Assembly (NCBI GenBank): GCA_945873095.1
Contig: CAMCBU010000004.1
Coordinates: 62,001-126,000 of the forward strand
Direction: 5' to 3'
Source of the DNA: Klebsiella pneumoniae
GTDB taxonomy: Bacteria; Pseudomonadota; Gammaproteobacteria; Steroidobacterales; Steroidobacteraceae
Length of the DNA: 64,000 nt
Under the pieces are notes generated by a model. It did not search any database and was not told the origin of the DNA. It saw only the letters and a list, made by a program, of their open reading frames with translations. The stretch's first letter is position 1; each line of letters starts with the position of its first letter. The position numbers and the translations under genes are program-made. Positions 26,311 through 34,872 of the stretch are shown one piece after another.

Positions 26311-27545
26311 GTCTCGCCCCTTTGCTTGTTTTTGTCGATAAAATTTTTGTCGATCTCTTCGCCGAGAATCTGTACGGCATCCCACACGTCCACGAAGCGC
26401 AGATACAGTGGCGTCAGTCCGAATCGCAGCAGATCCGGCGCACGGAAATCACCAATGACGCCGCGTTTGATGAGTCGCCGCATCACCGCGCCCGCGTCGG
26501 CGTGGGCAAAGGACAGATGACTGCCCCGCCGCGCGGGATCACGCGGCGAAACGAGCTGCAGAGAATTCGCCTGCGGCAGATCTTCCACGAGTGCGATGAA
26601 TAGATCTGAGAGTTCAATCGACTTTCGTCTGATGCACTCGACATCAACACCGTCGAATACATCGAGTGCGCCCTCCAAAGCGGCATAGGCCAGCACGGGC
26701 GGCGTTCCACACCGATGGCGATCGATACCGGGCGCCGGCTGATAGTCATCCAGAAACTCGAAGGGTCGAGCGTCGCCGAGCCAACCACTCAAGACCGGCT
26801 GCTGCGCACTCTGTAAATCGCGCCGCACATAAAGGAAACCCGGAGCACCCGGGCCCCCATTCAAATATTTGTAGGTGCAGCCCACGGCGAAGTCGGCTTC
26901 GGCGACGCCGAGATCAATCGGTAGCGCCCCAGTGGAATGAGACAGATCCCATACGACACGCGCGCCGACCGAATGCACGTGCGCGGTCATCGCCGCCAAG
27001 TCATACATCTCGGCCGTTCGGTAGTGCACATGGGTGAGCACGACCAGAAGAGTATCGTGATCGATCGCCGCCGACAGCTGTTCGCGCGGCACGGCGATCA
27101 CGTCGAGCTCGGGAACGAGCTGCGCAAGTCCGCGCAAGATATACAGATCCGTCGGGAAGTTGCCGAGCTCGGTGACCAACTTGCAGCGCTTGCCGCGTTG
27201 CAGCGCCACCGCCGAGACGATTTTGAAGAGATCGATCGAGGTCGAATCACAGACCAGCACTTCGCCGGGCGATGCGCCGATCAAGGGTGCGATTCGGTCG
27301 CCTAATCGCGATGGATAGTCGAGCCAGCCGTTTTCGCTCCAACTGCGAATGAGGTCGACCCCCCATTGCTCCTGCATCACCGCCGCCACTTGCCGTTCGG
27401 CAGAGCGCGTCAAAGCGCCGAGTGAATTGCCGTCGAGGTAGACCACATCCGGGGGAAGTCGAAACTGCTCGCGATGTACCGCGAGCGGATCGATTCGATC
27501 CCGCTCGGCACACTCCGCTCGACTGGGCGAGCGCATCAAAGCCAC
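26307..27545 (-). CDS. kynU: Kynureninase
   Basis: This 412 aa PLP enzyme cleaves kynurenine to anthranilate and alanine (or 3-hydroxykynurenine to 3-hydroxyanthranilate). Visible motifs are VYLDGNSLGAL near the N-terminus, VVWDLSHSTGALPIDLG, the PLP lysine in FAVGCTYKYLNGGPGAPGFLYV, and GTPPVLAYAALEGAL. It overlaps kynB upstream by 10 bp and the C-N hydrolase downstream by 4 bp, so the three are coupled. The gene for the first pathway enzyme, tryptophan 2,3-dioxygenase, is not in the window. Confidence 0.95.
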   Translation of the reverse strand: MALMRSPSRAECAERDRIDPLAVHREQFRLPPDVVYLDGNSLGALTRSAERQVAAVMQEQWGVDLIRSWSENGWLDYPSRLGDRIAPLIGASPGEVLVCDSTSIDLFKIVSAVALQRGKRCKLVTELGNFPTDLYILRGLAQLVPELDVIAVPREQLSAAIDHDTLLVVLTHVHYRTAEMYDLAAMTAHVHSVGARVVWDLSHSTGALPIDLGVAEADFAVGCTYKYLNGGPGAPGFLYVRRDLQSAQQPVLSGWLGDARPFEFLDDYQPAPGIDRHRCGTPPVLAYAALEGALDVFDGVDVECIRRKSIELSDLFIALVEDLPQANSLQLVSPRDPARRGSHLSFAHADAGAVMRRLIKRGVIGDFRAPDLLRFGLTPLYLRFVDVWDAVQILGEEIDKNFIDKNKQRGET

Positions 27546-28186
27546 TCGCGAAGCACCGCGCGTACCGGTGTTGCTTCAACGCCGAGAATGGGTAACGGCA
27601 GAGCGATGAGCTCATACCGCCCCTCGGGAATCCCATCCAGCACAACCCCCTCGAGAATCGCCATACCGGCTCGATGACAGGCGTGATGCGAGCGGAGCTG
27701 CTTGCAGGTCGCCGGATCGATGGAAGGCGCATCCGTTGCGATCAATCGACAGCCACGCGCGGCAACCGCCTCAATCAGTTCTGGGTCGAGCGCACGAAAT
27801 CCGGCTGGCCACACGGTCCAATCGGGATTCGCGAAAGTGCGCAGCACCAATCGCTCCACCCGCGACGGCAAGCGATCGAGCACCGCCGATGCCGGAATGA
27901 CGCCCTGTCGATCGATGTGCTGCGCACCACTGACATCGCGCAGCTCACACTCGCCCACGAAGGCGGCCAAGTCGAGTGTTGCCAAATCGCCGGCATCATC
28001 TCTCACGTGACGCGAGCACTCGGCATGGGTACCCGACTGCGTCGAGAGCGTGAGCCGATGTAGGTTGACACTCGAACCGGCCGCCACCGCACCGGTCACG
28101 CTGCAGTCGAACGGCACATCGCCAGGCCACACGGGCAGATTGGTCCGCAGCGTTTGCGAGATATCCCAGATGCGGCGTTGAGTCAT
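27536..28186 (-). CDS. kynB: Kynurenine formamidase with altered metal-site residues
   Basis: This 216 aa protein has the length and order of the KynB cyclase family. It starts IWDISQTLRTNLPVWPGDVPF and ends GVPEG-like GIPEGRYELIALPLPILGVEATPVRAVLREW. The C-terminal metal/catalytic His-Glu region, LRSHHACHRAGMAILEG, is intact. The usual HxGxHxDxPxH stretch reads TQSGTHAECSRH, so the first ligand His is Gln and the Asp is Glu. The enzyme hydrolyses N-formylkynurenine; whether this copy is fully active is open. Start codon overlaps the transporter stop (ATGA), and it overlaps kynU. Confidence 0.88.
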   Translation of the reverse strand: MTQRRIWDISQTLRTNLPVWPGDVPFDCSVTGAVAAGSSVNLHRLTLSTQSGTHAECSRHVRDDAGDLATLDLAAFVGECELRDVSGAQHIDRQGVIPASAVLDRLPSRVERLVLRTFANPDWTVWPAGFRALDPELIEAVAARGCRLIATDAPSIDPATCKQLRSHHACHRAGMAILEGVVLDGIPEGRYELIALPLPILGVEATPVRAVLREWL

Positions 28187-29058
28187 GGCGAGATGCGCGG
28201 TACCGACACCGTTCGCGTAAGCCCGTAAGCGAACACGCCCGCTGTCAAAAACATGATGATGCTGTAAACGGCAGCGGGAATCGACATCTGCGCGTTCTGC
28301 AAAACATTGAGCGCGATGAAGATCGCCAGCGTGCCGTTATGGATGCCGATCTCCATCGAGATGGCGATGGACTGACTGCGCTCCAGTTTCAGTAATCGAG
28401 GTAATCCATAACCCACCCCGATACTGAGCAGATTGAACGCAAGGCAAGCACCGCCCACTGCGGCGATGAACCCGGGCAGTCGATCCCACTCGGCGCCAAT
28501 CGCCGCCAGAATCACGGCCAGCAGCACCAATACCGCAAAAATTCGGATCGGCTTTTCCAGTCGGGCGGCCCACAGCGGCCGATTAGCGCGCAGCGCCATC
28601 CCGATCAGTACCGGCAATACGATGATCATCGCGACCTCGACAATCTTGCGCGTCGGCGGAGGCACGTACTGTTCCTGCCCTAAGAAATGCGCCAAAGACA
28701 AATTGACGATCAGCGGCAAGGTGACGAGTGCCAACGCGCTGTTGATGGCGGTCAGGGTGATATTGAGCGCCACATCACCCTTGGCAAGATGACTGTAGAT
28801 GTTGGCGGTCGCTCCGCCCGGTGAGGCGGCCAGCAGCATCAAGCCGACCGACAACTCGGGTGAGAGATCGAACCATTGCGTCAACGCATAGGCAATGGCG
28901 ACTAAAACGAGGGTTTGTGTCGCAAGACCAATCAGCACCGCTCTCGGGTAGCGAACGATGCGCTTGAAGTCGTCCGTCGTCAGCGACAGCCCCAAGCCCA
29001 ACATGACGATGCCGAGCGCCAACGGCAACAGCAGATTCGTAACGACGGAACTTTCCAT
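28183..29058 (-). CDS. Bile acid:sodium symporter (BASS) family transporter
   Basis: The start is placed at ATG 29,056-29,058 (291 aa), giving an immediate first helix, NLLLPLALGIVMLGLGLSL. About nine to ten TM helices follow with family signatures: LGLSLTTDDFKRIVRYPRAV, the crossover region LLAASPGGATANIYSHLAKGDVALNI and the second repeat MEIGIHNGTLAIFIAL. BASS proteins are Na+-coupled importers of organic acids. Being first in an overlapping operon with kynB and kynU suggests it imports a tryptophan-pathway compound, but this is inferred. The preceding 160 bp to the divergent lipoprotein probably holds both promoters. Confidence 0.9.
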   Translation of the reverse strand: MESSVVTNLLLPLALGIVMLGLGLSLTTDDFKRIVRYPRAVLIGLATQTLVLVAIAYALTQWFDLSPELSVGLMLLAASPGGATANIYSHLAKGDVALNITLTAINSALALVTLPLIVNLSLAHFLGQEQYVPPPTRKIVEVAMIIVLPVLIGMALRANRPLWAARLEKPIRIFAVLVLLAVILAAIGAEWDRLPGFIAAVGGACLAFNLLSIGVGYGLPRLLKLERSQSIAISMEIGIHNGTLAIFIALNVLQNAQMSIPAAVYSIIMFLTAGVFAYGLTRTVSVPRISP

Positions 29059-29218
29059 GGGCACGCATCTTAGGCGGGATTCGGTAGATTGAGTCATTTT
29101 TGAGCGATCGCCCGCCGGTCGAGGGCAGGCTAGCGCCTCCCCGTTTGTCAAAACTTGACTTGTTCAGCGCCGTGCTTCGCGGTAAATGTGAGTACAGAAG
29201 ATCGGGGTAAAGAGATTC

Positions 29219-31969
29219 ATGGCGGCAAGTGAAATGGGATGGCCGAGAAAATGGCTCGCTCCGGCCTTGGTCAGCTTGCTCTCAGCTTGCGGGGGCGGTG
29301 GCGGGTCCGACTCGCGATCCAACACGACGGCACCCACCGTCACCGCGCCCGTGCAGACGCCAACCTCGCCCATCGAGGCGAGTCAAGGAGCGCTCCTGCA
29401 GAATCCCGTGTTTCAGTGTGGCAGCTCCACCGACACGCTGACGGCAGACTCTGCGCCAACGAGCGTCACCGTTTTCGAAAGCGGTCCGGTGCGGCCACTC
29501 GCGCTGTCGGCTGACGGTCAACGACTGTACGTCGTCAACGGACCGGCCGCTTGTCTCGAAGTCTATGCCGTCAACGGCGATTCACTCAGTTTACTCAGCA
29601 GCGTCAGCGTCGGCCTTGAGCCGGTTTCGATCGCCGAGCGAACGTCTAACGAACTGTGGGTCGTCAATCATCTCTCCGATTCCGTCAGCGTGGTTCGCCT
29701 CGACGGGACGCCACGCGTGTTGCGTACGCTGCAGGTTGGCGACGAACCACGCGATATCGTGTTCGCCGGTAGCAATCGCACTCGGGCCTTCATCAGTGCT
29801 GCAAATCGGGGACAAAACCGCCCGGGTTTCACCTCCGCCTCCTTGACGACACCCGGGAGCGGTCGCGCCGACGTTTGGATTTTTGATGCCACTCAGCTTG
29901 ACGATTCTTTGACCGGCAAACCGTTGAACATCGTCACGCTGCCCGCCGAGGTACCGCGTGCGTTGGCTGTCAGTGGCGATGGCCGCACGGTTTACGCGGC
30001 GGCGTTCATGTCGGGAAATCGAACGACGGTGCTGCATCGCGATGGCTTGAACACGCCCAAGCCCGGTTTGACGACCAGCACCGACGGTGTGCAAGCCCCC
30101 GCCACCGGTATGATCGTTCGCTACGACGGTGCGGCTTGGCGTGACGAGGCCCGCGCCGACTGGTCGAGCCAAATCAAATTCAGTCTGCCGGACGAAGATG
30201 TCTTTGCCATTGACGCAGCCGCAACGACTCCGGCCATCACTGCACGCTTTGCCAGCGTCGGTACGACGCTCTTCAACATGGTTGTCGGTACCGACGGACG
30301 CATCTTCGTCAGCAATACCGAGGCCTTCAACGAAGTTCGGTTCGAGGGCAGTGGCCGTCGGGGTAACAGCACGGTCCGAGGGCGTATCGCGGAGAGCCGA
30401 ATATCGGTGATTTCTGCTGCATCGGGAACTGTCAACGCGGTCCACCTGAATCGTCATGTCGATTTCAACCTGCCGCAAGGCGCGAGCGTCTCAGCCGCCG
30501 AGAAAGCGCGCTCACTCGCGCAGCCGACTGCGATGGTTTTGAGCGACAGCGGCGACACGCTCTTTACGGCCGCCTTCGGATCAGCCAAGGTCGCTGCACT
30601 TCCCACGGCAGCATTGATCTCGGGTTCGTACACGGCGGACGCATCGCGACACATCGATGTTCCAGCCGGCCCAGCCGGACTCGCAATCAACAGCGCGGGA
30701 TCGCGCCTGTTCGTGTATTCGCGTATCGCTCACGCCGTCAGCGTCATTGATGTTCCCAACCGGACGCTGTTGTCGAGTCGATCTTTGTTCTCCCCCGAGA
30801 GCACGGCTGTCAAAGAGGGTCGTCGATTCCTCTACGACGCCAGTTTGACTTCCGCTAACGGCACCGTTTCGTGCGCTAGTTGCCATGTATTTGGTGATCT
30901 CGATCATCTTGCATGGGACCTCGGCAATCCCGACGAGCGGATGCAGAACAATCCCAACGCCTATCTTCCGCTCAGCCCGAGAACAACGCCGCGCTTTCAT
31001 CCACTCAAAGGACCGATGACGACGCAAACCTTACGCGGCATGAAAGGTAACGGACCGATGCATTGGCGAGGCGATCGAACGGGAACGTCGCGCTCCCTCG
31101 TGCGTGGTGCGACCGAATCGTTGGAAGAAGCAGCGTTCAAGGAATTCAATAGCGCGTTCGTAGCCCTCCTCGGACGCGAAACCGTGCTGCCGGCAACTCA
31201 GATGCAAGCCTTCACCGATTTCGTGATGCAACTCGCCATGCCTCCCAACCCCGTCAGGGCGCTCGACAACTCTTTGAGTGACCAAGAATCGGCAGGCCGT
31301 ACTTTCTACATGAATTTCCCATCCACGCTGCTCGGCTCCTGCGATAACTGTCATCGTCTTCGGCCGCTAGAGGGGCAGTTCGGCACCAATGGACTGATGA
31401 CCTTCGAGGGCGGACGAATTACCGAGAACTTCAAGATTCCACAGCTGCGTAACATGTACACCAAAGTTGGCATGTTCGGCTTCAGTGGTGACACCGGCGC
31501 AGCGACCGGAGCGCAGATTCGCGGCTTCGGGTTCAGTCACGATGGCGCGGTCGACACTCTCGAAAACTTTCTCCGTGATCCGGTTTTCATCTTCCCTCCA
31601 CCGGCTGACGTAACCCGTCGACAAGTCGCCGCATTCGTCCTCGCTTTCGATTCGGATTTTTTGCCGATCATCGGCCAGCAGGTTACGTGGCGCCCGGGGG
31701 CGAGCAGCGCGATCGAGGATCGACTCTCGCTGCTACGCACTCAGGCGCAGACGAGAACGCCTCGGGCGTCTTGCGACTTGGTGGCACGAATCACCGCCAA
31801 TGGCGTAGCGCATAGCGCCTTGCTGCAGCCCGATGGCAACTGGGCGCTCCGAAGCGGCGGCACACGCAGCGAGTCGCAACTCAAAGAATTGGCCAGTGTC
31901 ACGCAGCCGATCACCTTCACCTGCTTACCACCGGGAACCGGCCAACGTGCCGCACTCGATCGAACATGA
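29219..31969 (+). CDS. Di-heme cytochrome c / beta-propeller lipoprotein
   Basis: This 916 aa protein starts at ATG 29,219 (Shine-Dalgarno GGGGTAAAG). It has a lipoprotein signal, LVSLLSACGGGGG. The middle part is a YVTN/Lactonase-like beta-propeller with repeats such as PLALSADGQRLYVVNG, ELWVVNHLSDSVSVVRL, ALAVSGDGRTVYAAAF and GLAINSAGSRLFVYSR. The C-terminal part carries two c-type heme sites, CASCH (about residue 552) and CDNCH (about 707), in a MauG/CcpA-like di-heme arrangement. It is probably an outer-membrane or periplasmic electron-transfer or oxidoreductase protein. It is followed by the DCC protein after 52 bp. Confidence 0.88.
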   Translation: MAASEMGWPRKWLAPALVSLLSACGGGGGSDSRSNTTAPTVTAPVQTPTSPIEASQGALLQNPVFQCGSSTDTLTADSAPTSVTVFESGPVRPLALSADGQRLYVVNGPAACLEVYAVNGDSLSLLSSVSVGLEPVSIAERTSNELWVVNHLSDSVSVVRLDGTPRVLRTLQVGDEPRDIVFAGSNRTRAFISAANRGQNRPGFTSASLTTPGSGRADVWIFDATQLDDSLTGKPLNIVTLPAEVPRALAVSGDGRTVYAAAFMSGNRTTVLHRDGLNTPKPGLTTSTDGVQAPATGMIVRYDGAAWRDEARADWSSQIKFSLPDEDVFAIDAAATTPAITARFASVGTTLFNMVVGTDGRIFVSNTEAFNEVRFEGSGRRGNSTVRGRIAESRISVISAASGTVNAVHLNRHVDFNLPQGASVSAAEKARSLAQPTAMVLSDSGDTLFTAAFGSAKVAALPTAALISGSYTADASRHIDVPAGPAGLAINSAGSRLFVYSRIAHAVSVIDVPNRTLLSSRSLFSPESTAVKEGRRFLYDASLTSANGTVSCASCHVFGDLDHLAWDLGNPDERMQNNPNAYLPLSPRTTPRFHPLKGPMTTQTLRGMKGNGPMHWRGDRTGTSRSLVRGATESLEEAAFKEFNSAFVALLGRETVLPATQMQAFTDFVMQLAMPPNPVRALDNSLSDQESAGRTFYMNFPSTLLGSCDNCHRLRPLEGQFGTNGLMTFEGGRITENFKIPQLRNMYTKVGMFGFSGDTGAATGAQIRGFGFSHDGAVDTLENFLRDPVFIFPPPADVTRRQVAAFVLAFDSDFLPIIGQQVTWRPGASSAIEDRLSLLRTQAQTRTPRASCDLVARITANGVAHSALLQPDGNWALRSGGTRSESQLKELASVTQPITFTCLPPGTGQRAALDRT

Positions 31970-32021
31970 GCCGGCTCTCGCCACCGTCAACGAGAAGCCG
32001 TCTTTCGGTCACAATCACGGC

Positions 32022-32408
32022 ATGACGAAGACCGATTCCTCAGACGCCGATACGCTGGTCGTGATGTACGACGGCGCGTGCCCATTGTGTCGACGCGAAA
32101 TCGGTGTTTATCGTCACTTGGCACCGGTACAGCCGGTCGAGTTTTGCGATGTCAGTGGACCTGCGGTGCCGCTACCAGTAGAGCTGACCCGCGAGCAAGC
32201 CCTTGCTCGATTTCATGTCCAACATGCCGACGGTCGCATCGAAAGTGGAGCGCGCGCGTTCATCGCCCTATGGGAACGGTTGCCGTATTGGCGCTGGCTC
32301 GCGAAATTCGCCCGCTTGCCCGGCGTCGCAGCGCTGATGGAGATCGCGTACCGGGGCTTCTTGCGAGTCCGACCGGCAATACAGCGCTGGGCTGGCAGAC
32401 GAGCGTGA
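32022..32408 (+). CDS. DCC-family thiol-disulfide oxidoreductase-like protein
   Basis: The start is placed at ATG 32,022 (128 aa); the ORF-track start lies inside the previous gene. The DUF393/DCC hallmark is present: VVMYDGACPLCRREIGVYRHL with CPLC as the possible redox pair, followed by EFCDVSG, ALARFHVQHADGRIESGARAFIALW and a C-terminal hydrophobic end, PGVAALMEIAYRGFLRVRP. Function in the family is uncertain; thioredoxin-like activity is usually proposed. It is the last gene before the island boundary. Confidence 0.85.
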   Translation: MTKTDSSDADTLVVMYDGACPLCRREIGVYRHLAPVQPVEFCDVSGPAVPLPVELTREQALARFHVQHADGRIESGARAFIALWERLPYWRWLAKFARLPGVAALMEIAYRGFLRVRPAIQRWAGRRA

Positions 32409-32433
32409 CCCGTGCGAATAAACGGGCGTCGAA

Positions 32434-32800
32434 CTAACCGGCGACTCGTTTCGCGAAGACGCGAGTGAAGTTTTTTTCCTGCGCAACCTTCACAGCCTCT
32501 CGAAGGATCTCGTTCTCCCGGGTTTTCCTGTCCAAGACCCGCTCGAGTTCCCGGATGCGCGTCTCGAGAACTTTGACCTCCGAGGACCCGACGACTTCTT
32601 CATCGACCCGGACCGCCTCCTTCCCACCCTCGGCCATGCGCCGTCTCCAGTGAAACAACAGGGAGGGAGAAATACCATGCTGCCGAGCCACATAGGAAAT
32701 CGTGATCCCGGGACGAGATGCGGGCTGCTCCAGTGAACATGCAAGTAGTTCGACCATGGTGGGTCGCGGGAAGCTTCTCGCAGCTCAAAATTTAGATGCG
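32434..32800 (-). mobile_element. IS3-family orfA remnant (truncated insertion sequence)
   Basis: The 107-codon ORF 32,434-32,757 encodes an OrfA-type helix-turn-helix, ISYVARQHGISPSLLFHWRRRM, followed by the leucine-zipper-like VLETRIRELERVLDRKTREN and ILREAVK. This is the standard IS3-family OrfA layout. The reading frame can be traced about seven codons further upstream before a stop, and the usual first helix is missing. No orfB/integrase-core follows, and no terminal inverted repeats are apparent. It is therefore a fragment. It lies between the last core gene and a tRNA fragment, as expected at an island edge. Confidence 0.75.
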
Positions 32801-32917
32801 TTTTATGTTGCGACCCGTCAACCGGAGAAGGCGGGGCGGTTTCGGCAGCTCGCCCGCCAGCCGTAAAGTTGTCGGAGACAGATCCGACAGTGGCTCGATA
32901 AAGTCTGGCTTAGTGAA

Positions 32918-32963
32918 TGGTGGCCGGAGTCGGAATCGAACCAACGACACGCGGATTTTCAAA
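32918..32963 (-). other. tRNA-Phe(GAA) 3'-half fragment, candidate attachment-site remnant
   Basis: On the minus strand the sequence runs from the anticodon loop TTGAAAA through the TCCGC stem strand, a GTGTC variable loop, the T arm (GTTGG, TTCGATT, CCGAC), the acceptor strand and CCA. The 5' half (acceptor, D arm and 5' anticodon strand) is absent. Tyrosine recombinases often use exactly this part of a tRNA gene as an attachment core, so this looks like one end of an integrated element. No intact tRNA-Phe is present in the window. Confidence 0.6.
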
Positions 32964-33102
32964 GTCTCATCGCCAATTAATACGTAAATATTTCAATAAC
33001 TTATATCGTCGGAATCGTGGTGCGACACAGGTGCGACAAGCGTCAATTTTTATTTTTGACGGGGCTTTTCAAGCGCTAGCACGCCGTAATTTCGAGGTCG
33101 AA

Positions 33103-33118
33103 TGTCGTTTAAACGACA
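33103..33118. repeat. 16 bp palindrome TGTCGTTTAAACGACA, copy 1
   Basis: Perfect copy, preceded by cgaa as in three other copies. It lies in non-coding DNA between the tRNA-Phe fragment and the terC-like gene. Confidence 0.8.
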
Positions 33119-33626
33119 ACTGGTCTTTGATCGAAAGCAGTACAGTCGACGCCTCAGGGGTCGTGGAATCACCGTCTGCCCCTGACCGATAAGCACATCG
33201 CCCTCCCTGGGCTTATGAATGATCTCCTCGGTCGCCTATCTCTGCTGCTCCATCGCCCCAGTCTCCCGGCCCAGTTACTAACATTAAACCTGGGCCAACA
33301 ATACCGGGTCATGTCACAAGCAACAGCCAACTAGCGGCGAACTAACTCGTCAAGCAATCGCACTCCGAAGCCGACAGCCGCCCCATGCCTCGTTCGGCCA
33401 CTGCAATCGCCGCCGCCCAGTTCTCGGGCCTCTACAGGCCTTACTGACGGCGTTTAAAATTCCTATGCACGCTGGATCCGCCCCAATTTATCCTCCGTGC
33501 AAACCCGAAACGGCGAATGCCATCGCTTCAAGCAATACTAAGGTAGCGCCAGATAGACGACCGCGCCGGGACTTTCGCCGCATCCTTGGGTAACGCCTTG
33601 CTGCACGCCAGATCTGGAGAACCGAC

Positions 33627-34415
33627 ATGATCGAATACCTCACGCAGCTCGCCGCCGACCCGGCGGCCTGGGCCGCCCTCGTCACGCTGATCACCATGGA
33701 AGTGGTGCTGGGGATCGACAATCTGATCTTCATCTCGGTCCTGACGAACAAGCTTCCCGTCGAACAACGCGAGCGGGCACGAAGGATTGGGATCGGCTGC
33801 GCCCTGGGGATGCGCCTTGTTCTTCTTGGCACGATTGCCATCATCGTCCAGCTCACCGAGCCGGTCATTGAAGTTTTCGGCCAGGGTCTCTCGTGGCGCG
33901 ACCTGATCCTGATCGCCGGCGGCCTGTTCCTCGTCTGGAAGGCGACAAAGGAAATCCATCACAACGTAGACCCGACCCCAAACCCGGACATGTTCAACAC
34001 CCGGGCCGCGTCCATCGGCTTTTCCGCCGCCGTCGCCCAGATCCTGATCCTCGATCTCGTCTTCTCGGTGGACAGCATCATCACCGCCGTCGGCATGACC
34101 GAGCATGTCCCCATCATGGTCATCGCGGTCCTCGTCACGGTGGCCGTGATGCTGGCCGCCGCCAACCCTCTCGCTAACTTCATCAGTGCCAACCCCACGA
34201 TCATCATGCTGGCCCTCGCCTTCCTGTTGATGATCGGAACCACGCTGATTGCCGAGGGCTTCGGGGTCCATGTGCCAAAAGGGTACATCTACGCCGCCAT
34301 GGCCTTCTCGGCAATAGTCGAGACTCTCAACATGATGGCCCGCAACAGGGCGAGGAAGAAGGCTGCCCTCGCCGCCGCGGGCGTGGAGCCCGACAGAGGA
34401 ACTTCCTCGCATTGA
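33627..34415 (+). CDS. TerC family integral membrane protein
   Basis: This 262 aa protein with about seven TM helices carries the TerC acidic motifs [20 protein letters not shown] and [18 protein letters not shown], plus a C-terminal helix [20 protein letters not shown]. This is the short TerC/YoaE-membrane-domain type, different from the Alx-type protein at 5,682. The family is linked to metal (Mn2+, tellurite) homeostasis. A Shine-Dalgarno TGGAGAA precedes ATG 33,627. Its GC-rich codon use resembles the core more than the rest of the island, so it may be a core gene left between integrated segments or separately acquired cargo. Confidence 0.88.
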   Translation: MIEYLTQLAADPAAWAALVTLITMEVVLGIDNLIFISVLTNKLPVEQRERARRIGIGCALGMRLVLLGTIAIIVQLTEPVIEVFGQGLSWRDLILIAGGLFLVWKATKEIHHNVDPTPNPDMFNTRAASIGFSAAVAQILILDLVFSVDSIITAVGMTEHVPIMVIAVLVTVAVMLAAANPLANFISANPTIIMLALAFLLMIGTTLIAEGFGVHVPKGYIYAAMAFSAIVETLNMMARNRARKKAALAAAGVEPDRGTSSH

Positions 34416-34542
34416 AGTCATCGCCTTGAGCGTTTGCGTGGCGGGGCTCTGGCTCTACAGTCGAAAAGGTCGGAGTAGCAGCAGAGCATTGGTGCAGGGA
34501 TAGGCACAGCGGACAGCGTGTGAGCACTGCTGGCAGATCTGG

Positions 34543-34854
34543 ACTGGGCCCGCTTGGATTCGAACCAAGGACCAAGGGATTATGAGAAGACAGGACTAAC
34601 TCAATCCCATTGGCCATCAATCACTTACGCACTCCGAAATTCCGTGTGTAAGAGAATGTGTATGTAACAATCGTGTTTTTGACAAGTTTTTCAGGGGTTT
34701 TGACACTTTTCAATTCTACGCCGAACAACAGCCCTCCTATTTCGAGGTAACAGATAAACAGTTTTCTTTGAGCGATAAAAGAGTCGTCAAAAACGAGGGG
34801 TGACGAACCTACTCAGTCGCTGCGTTGAGCATCACGAATGTCGTTTAAACGACA
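34543..34854. repeat. Direct repeat copy 1 (312 bp) carrying a tRNA-Met 3'-half
   Basis: This block is nearly identical to 37,670-37,984. It begins with a minus-strand tRNA-Met(CAT) 3'-half (34,545-34,586: anticodon loop CTCATAA through T arm and acceptor strand, no encoded CCA). It continues through a well-conserved non-coding stretch (tcacttacgcactccgaaat) and ends in the 16 bp palindrome. The 5' half of the tRNA is missing. This resembles an integration-site repeat extended by shared element-end DNA. It flanks a 3.1 kb segment with two genes. Confidence 0.8.
34839..34854. repeat. 16 bp palindrome, copy 2
   Basis: Perfect TGTCGTTTAAACGACA at the end of direct repeat copy 1. A variant copy lies 38 bp further along. 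Confidence 0.8.
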
Positions 34855-34872
34855 TCGCGTCGACTGTTGTAT

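Larger units (their letters stand above)
32758..33626. other. Non-coding stretch at the island edge
   Basis: About 870 bp without a convincing gene. It contains the truncated 5' side of the IS3 remnant, a tRNA-Phe 3'-half fragment, one copy of the 16 bp palindrome and AT-rich sequence near 32,970-33,060. The 91-codon plus-strand ORF at 32,917 is only the antisense reading of the tRNA fragment. The rest shows nothing I can assign. Confidence 0.6.

Noticed and set aside
32917-33192. 91 aa ORF beginning MVAGVGIEPTTRGFSK
   Set aside because: The GIEPTTRGFS stretch is the common translation of an antisense tRNA 3' half, and the DNA shows that tRNA fragment.
33528-34421. 297 aa minus-strand ORF opposite the short TerC gene
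   Set aside because: Asp/Gly/His-rich translation without structure; a shadow of the TerC membrane protein.
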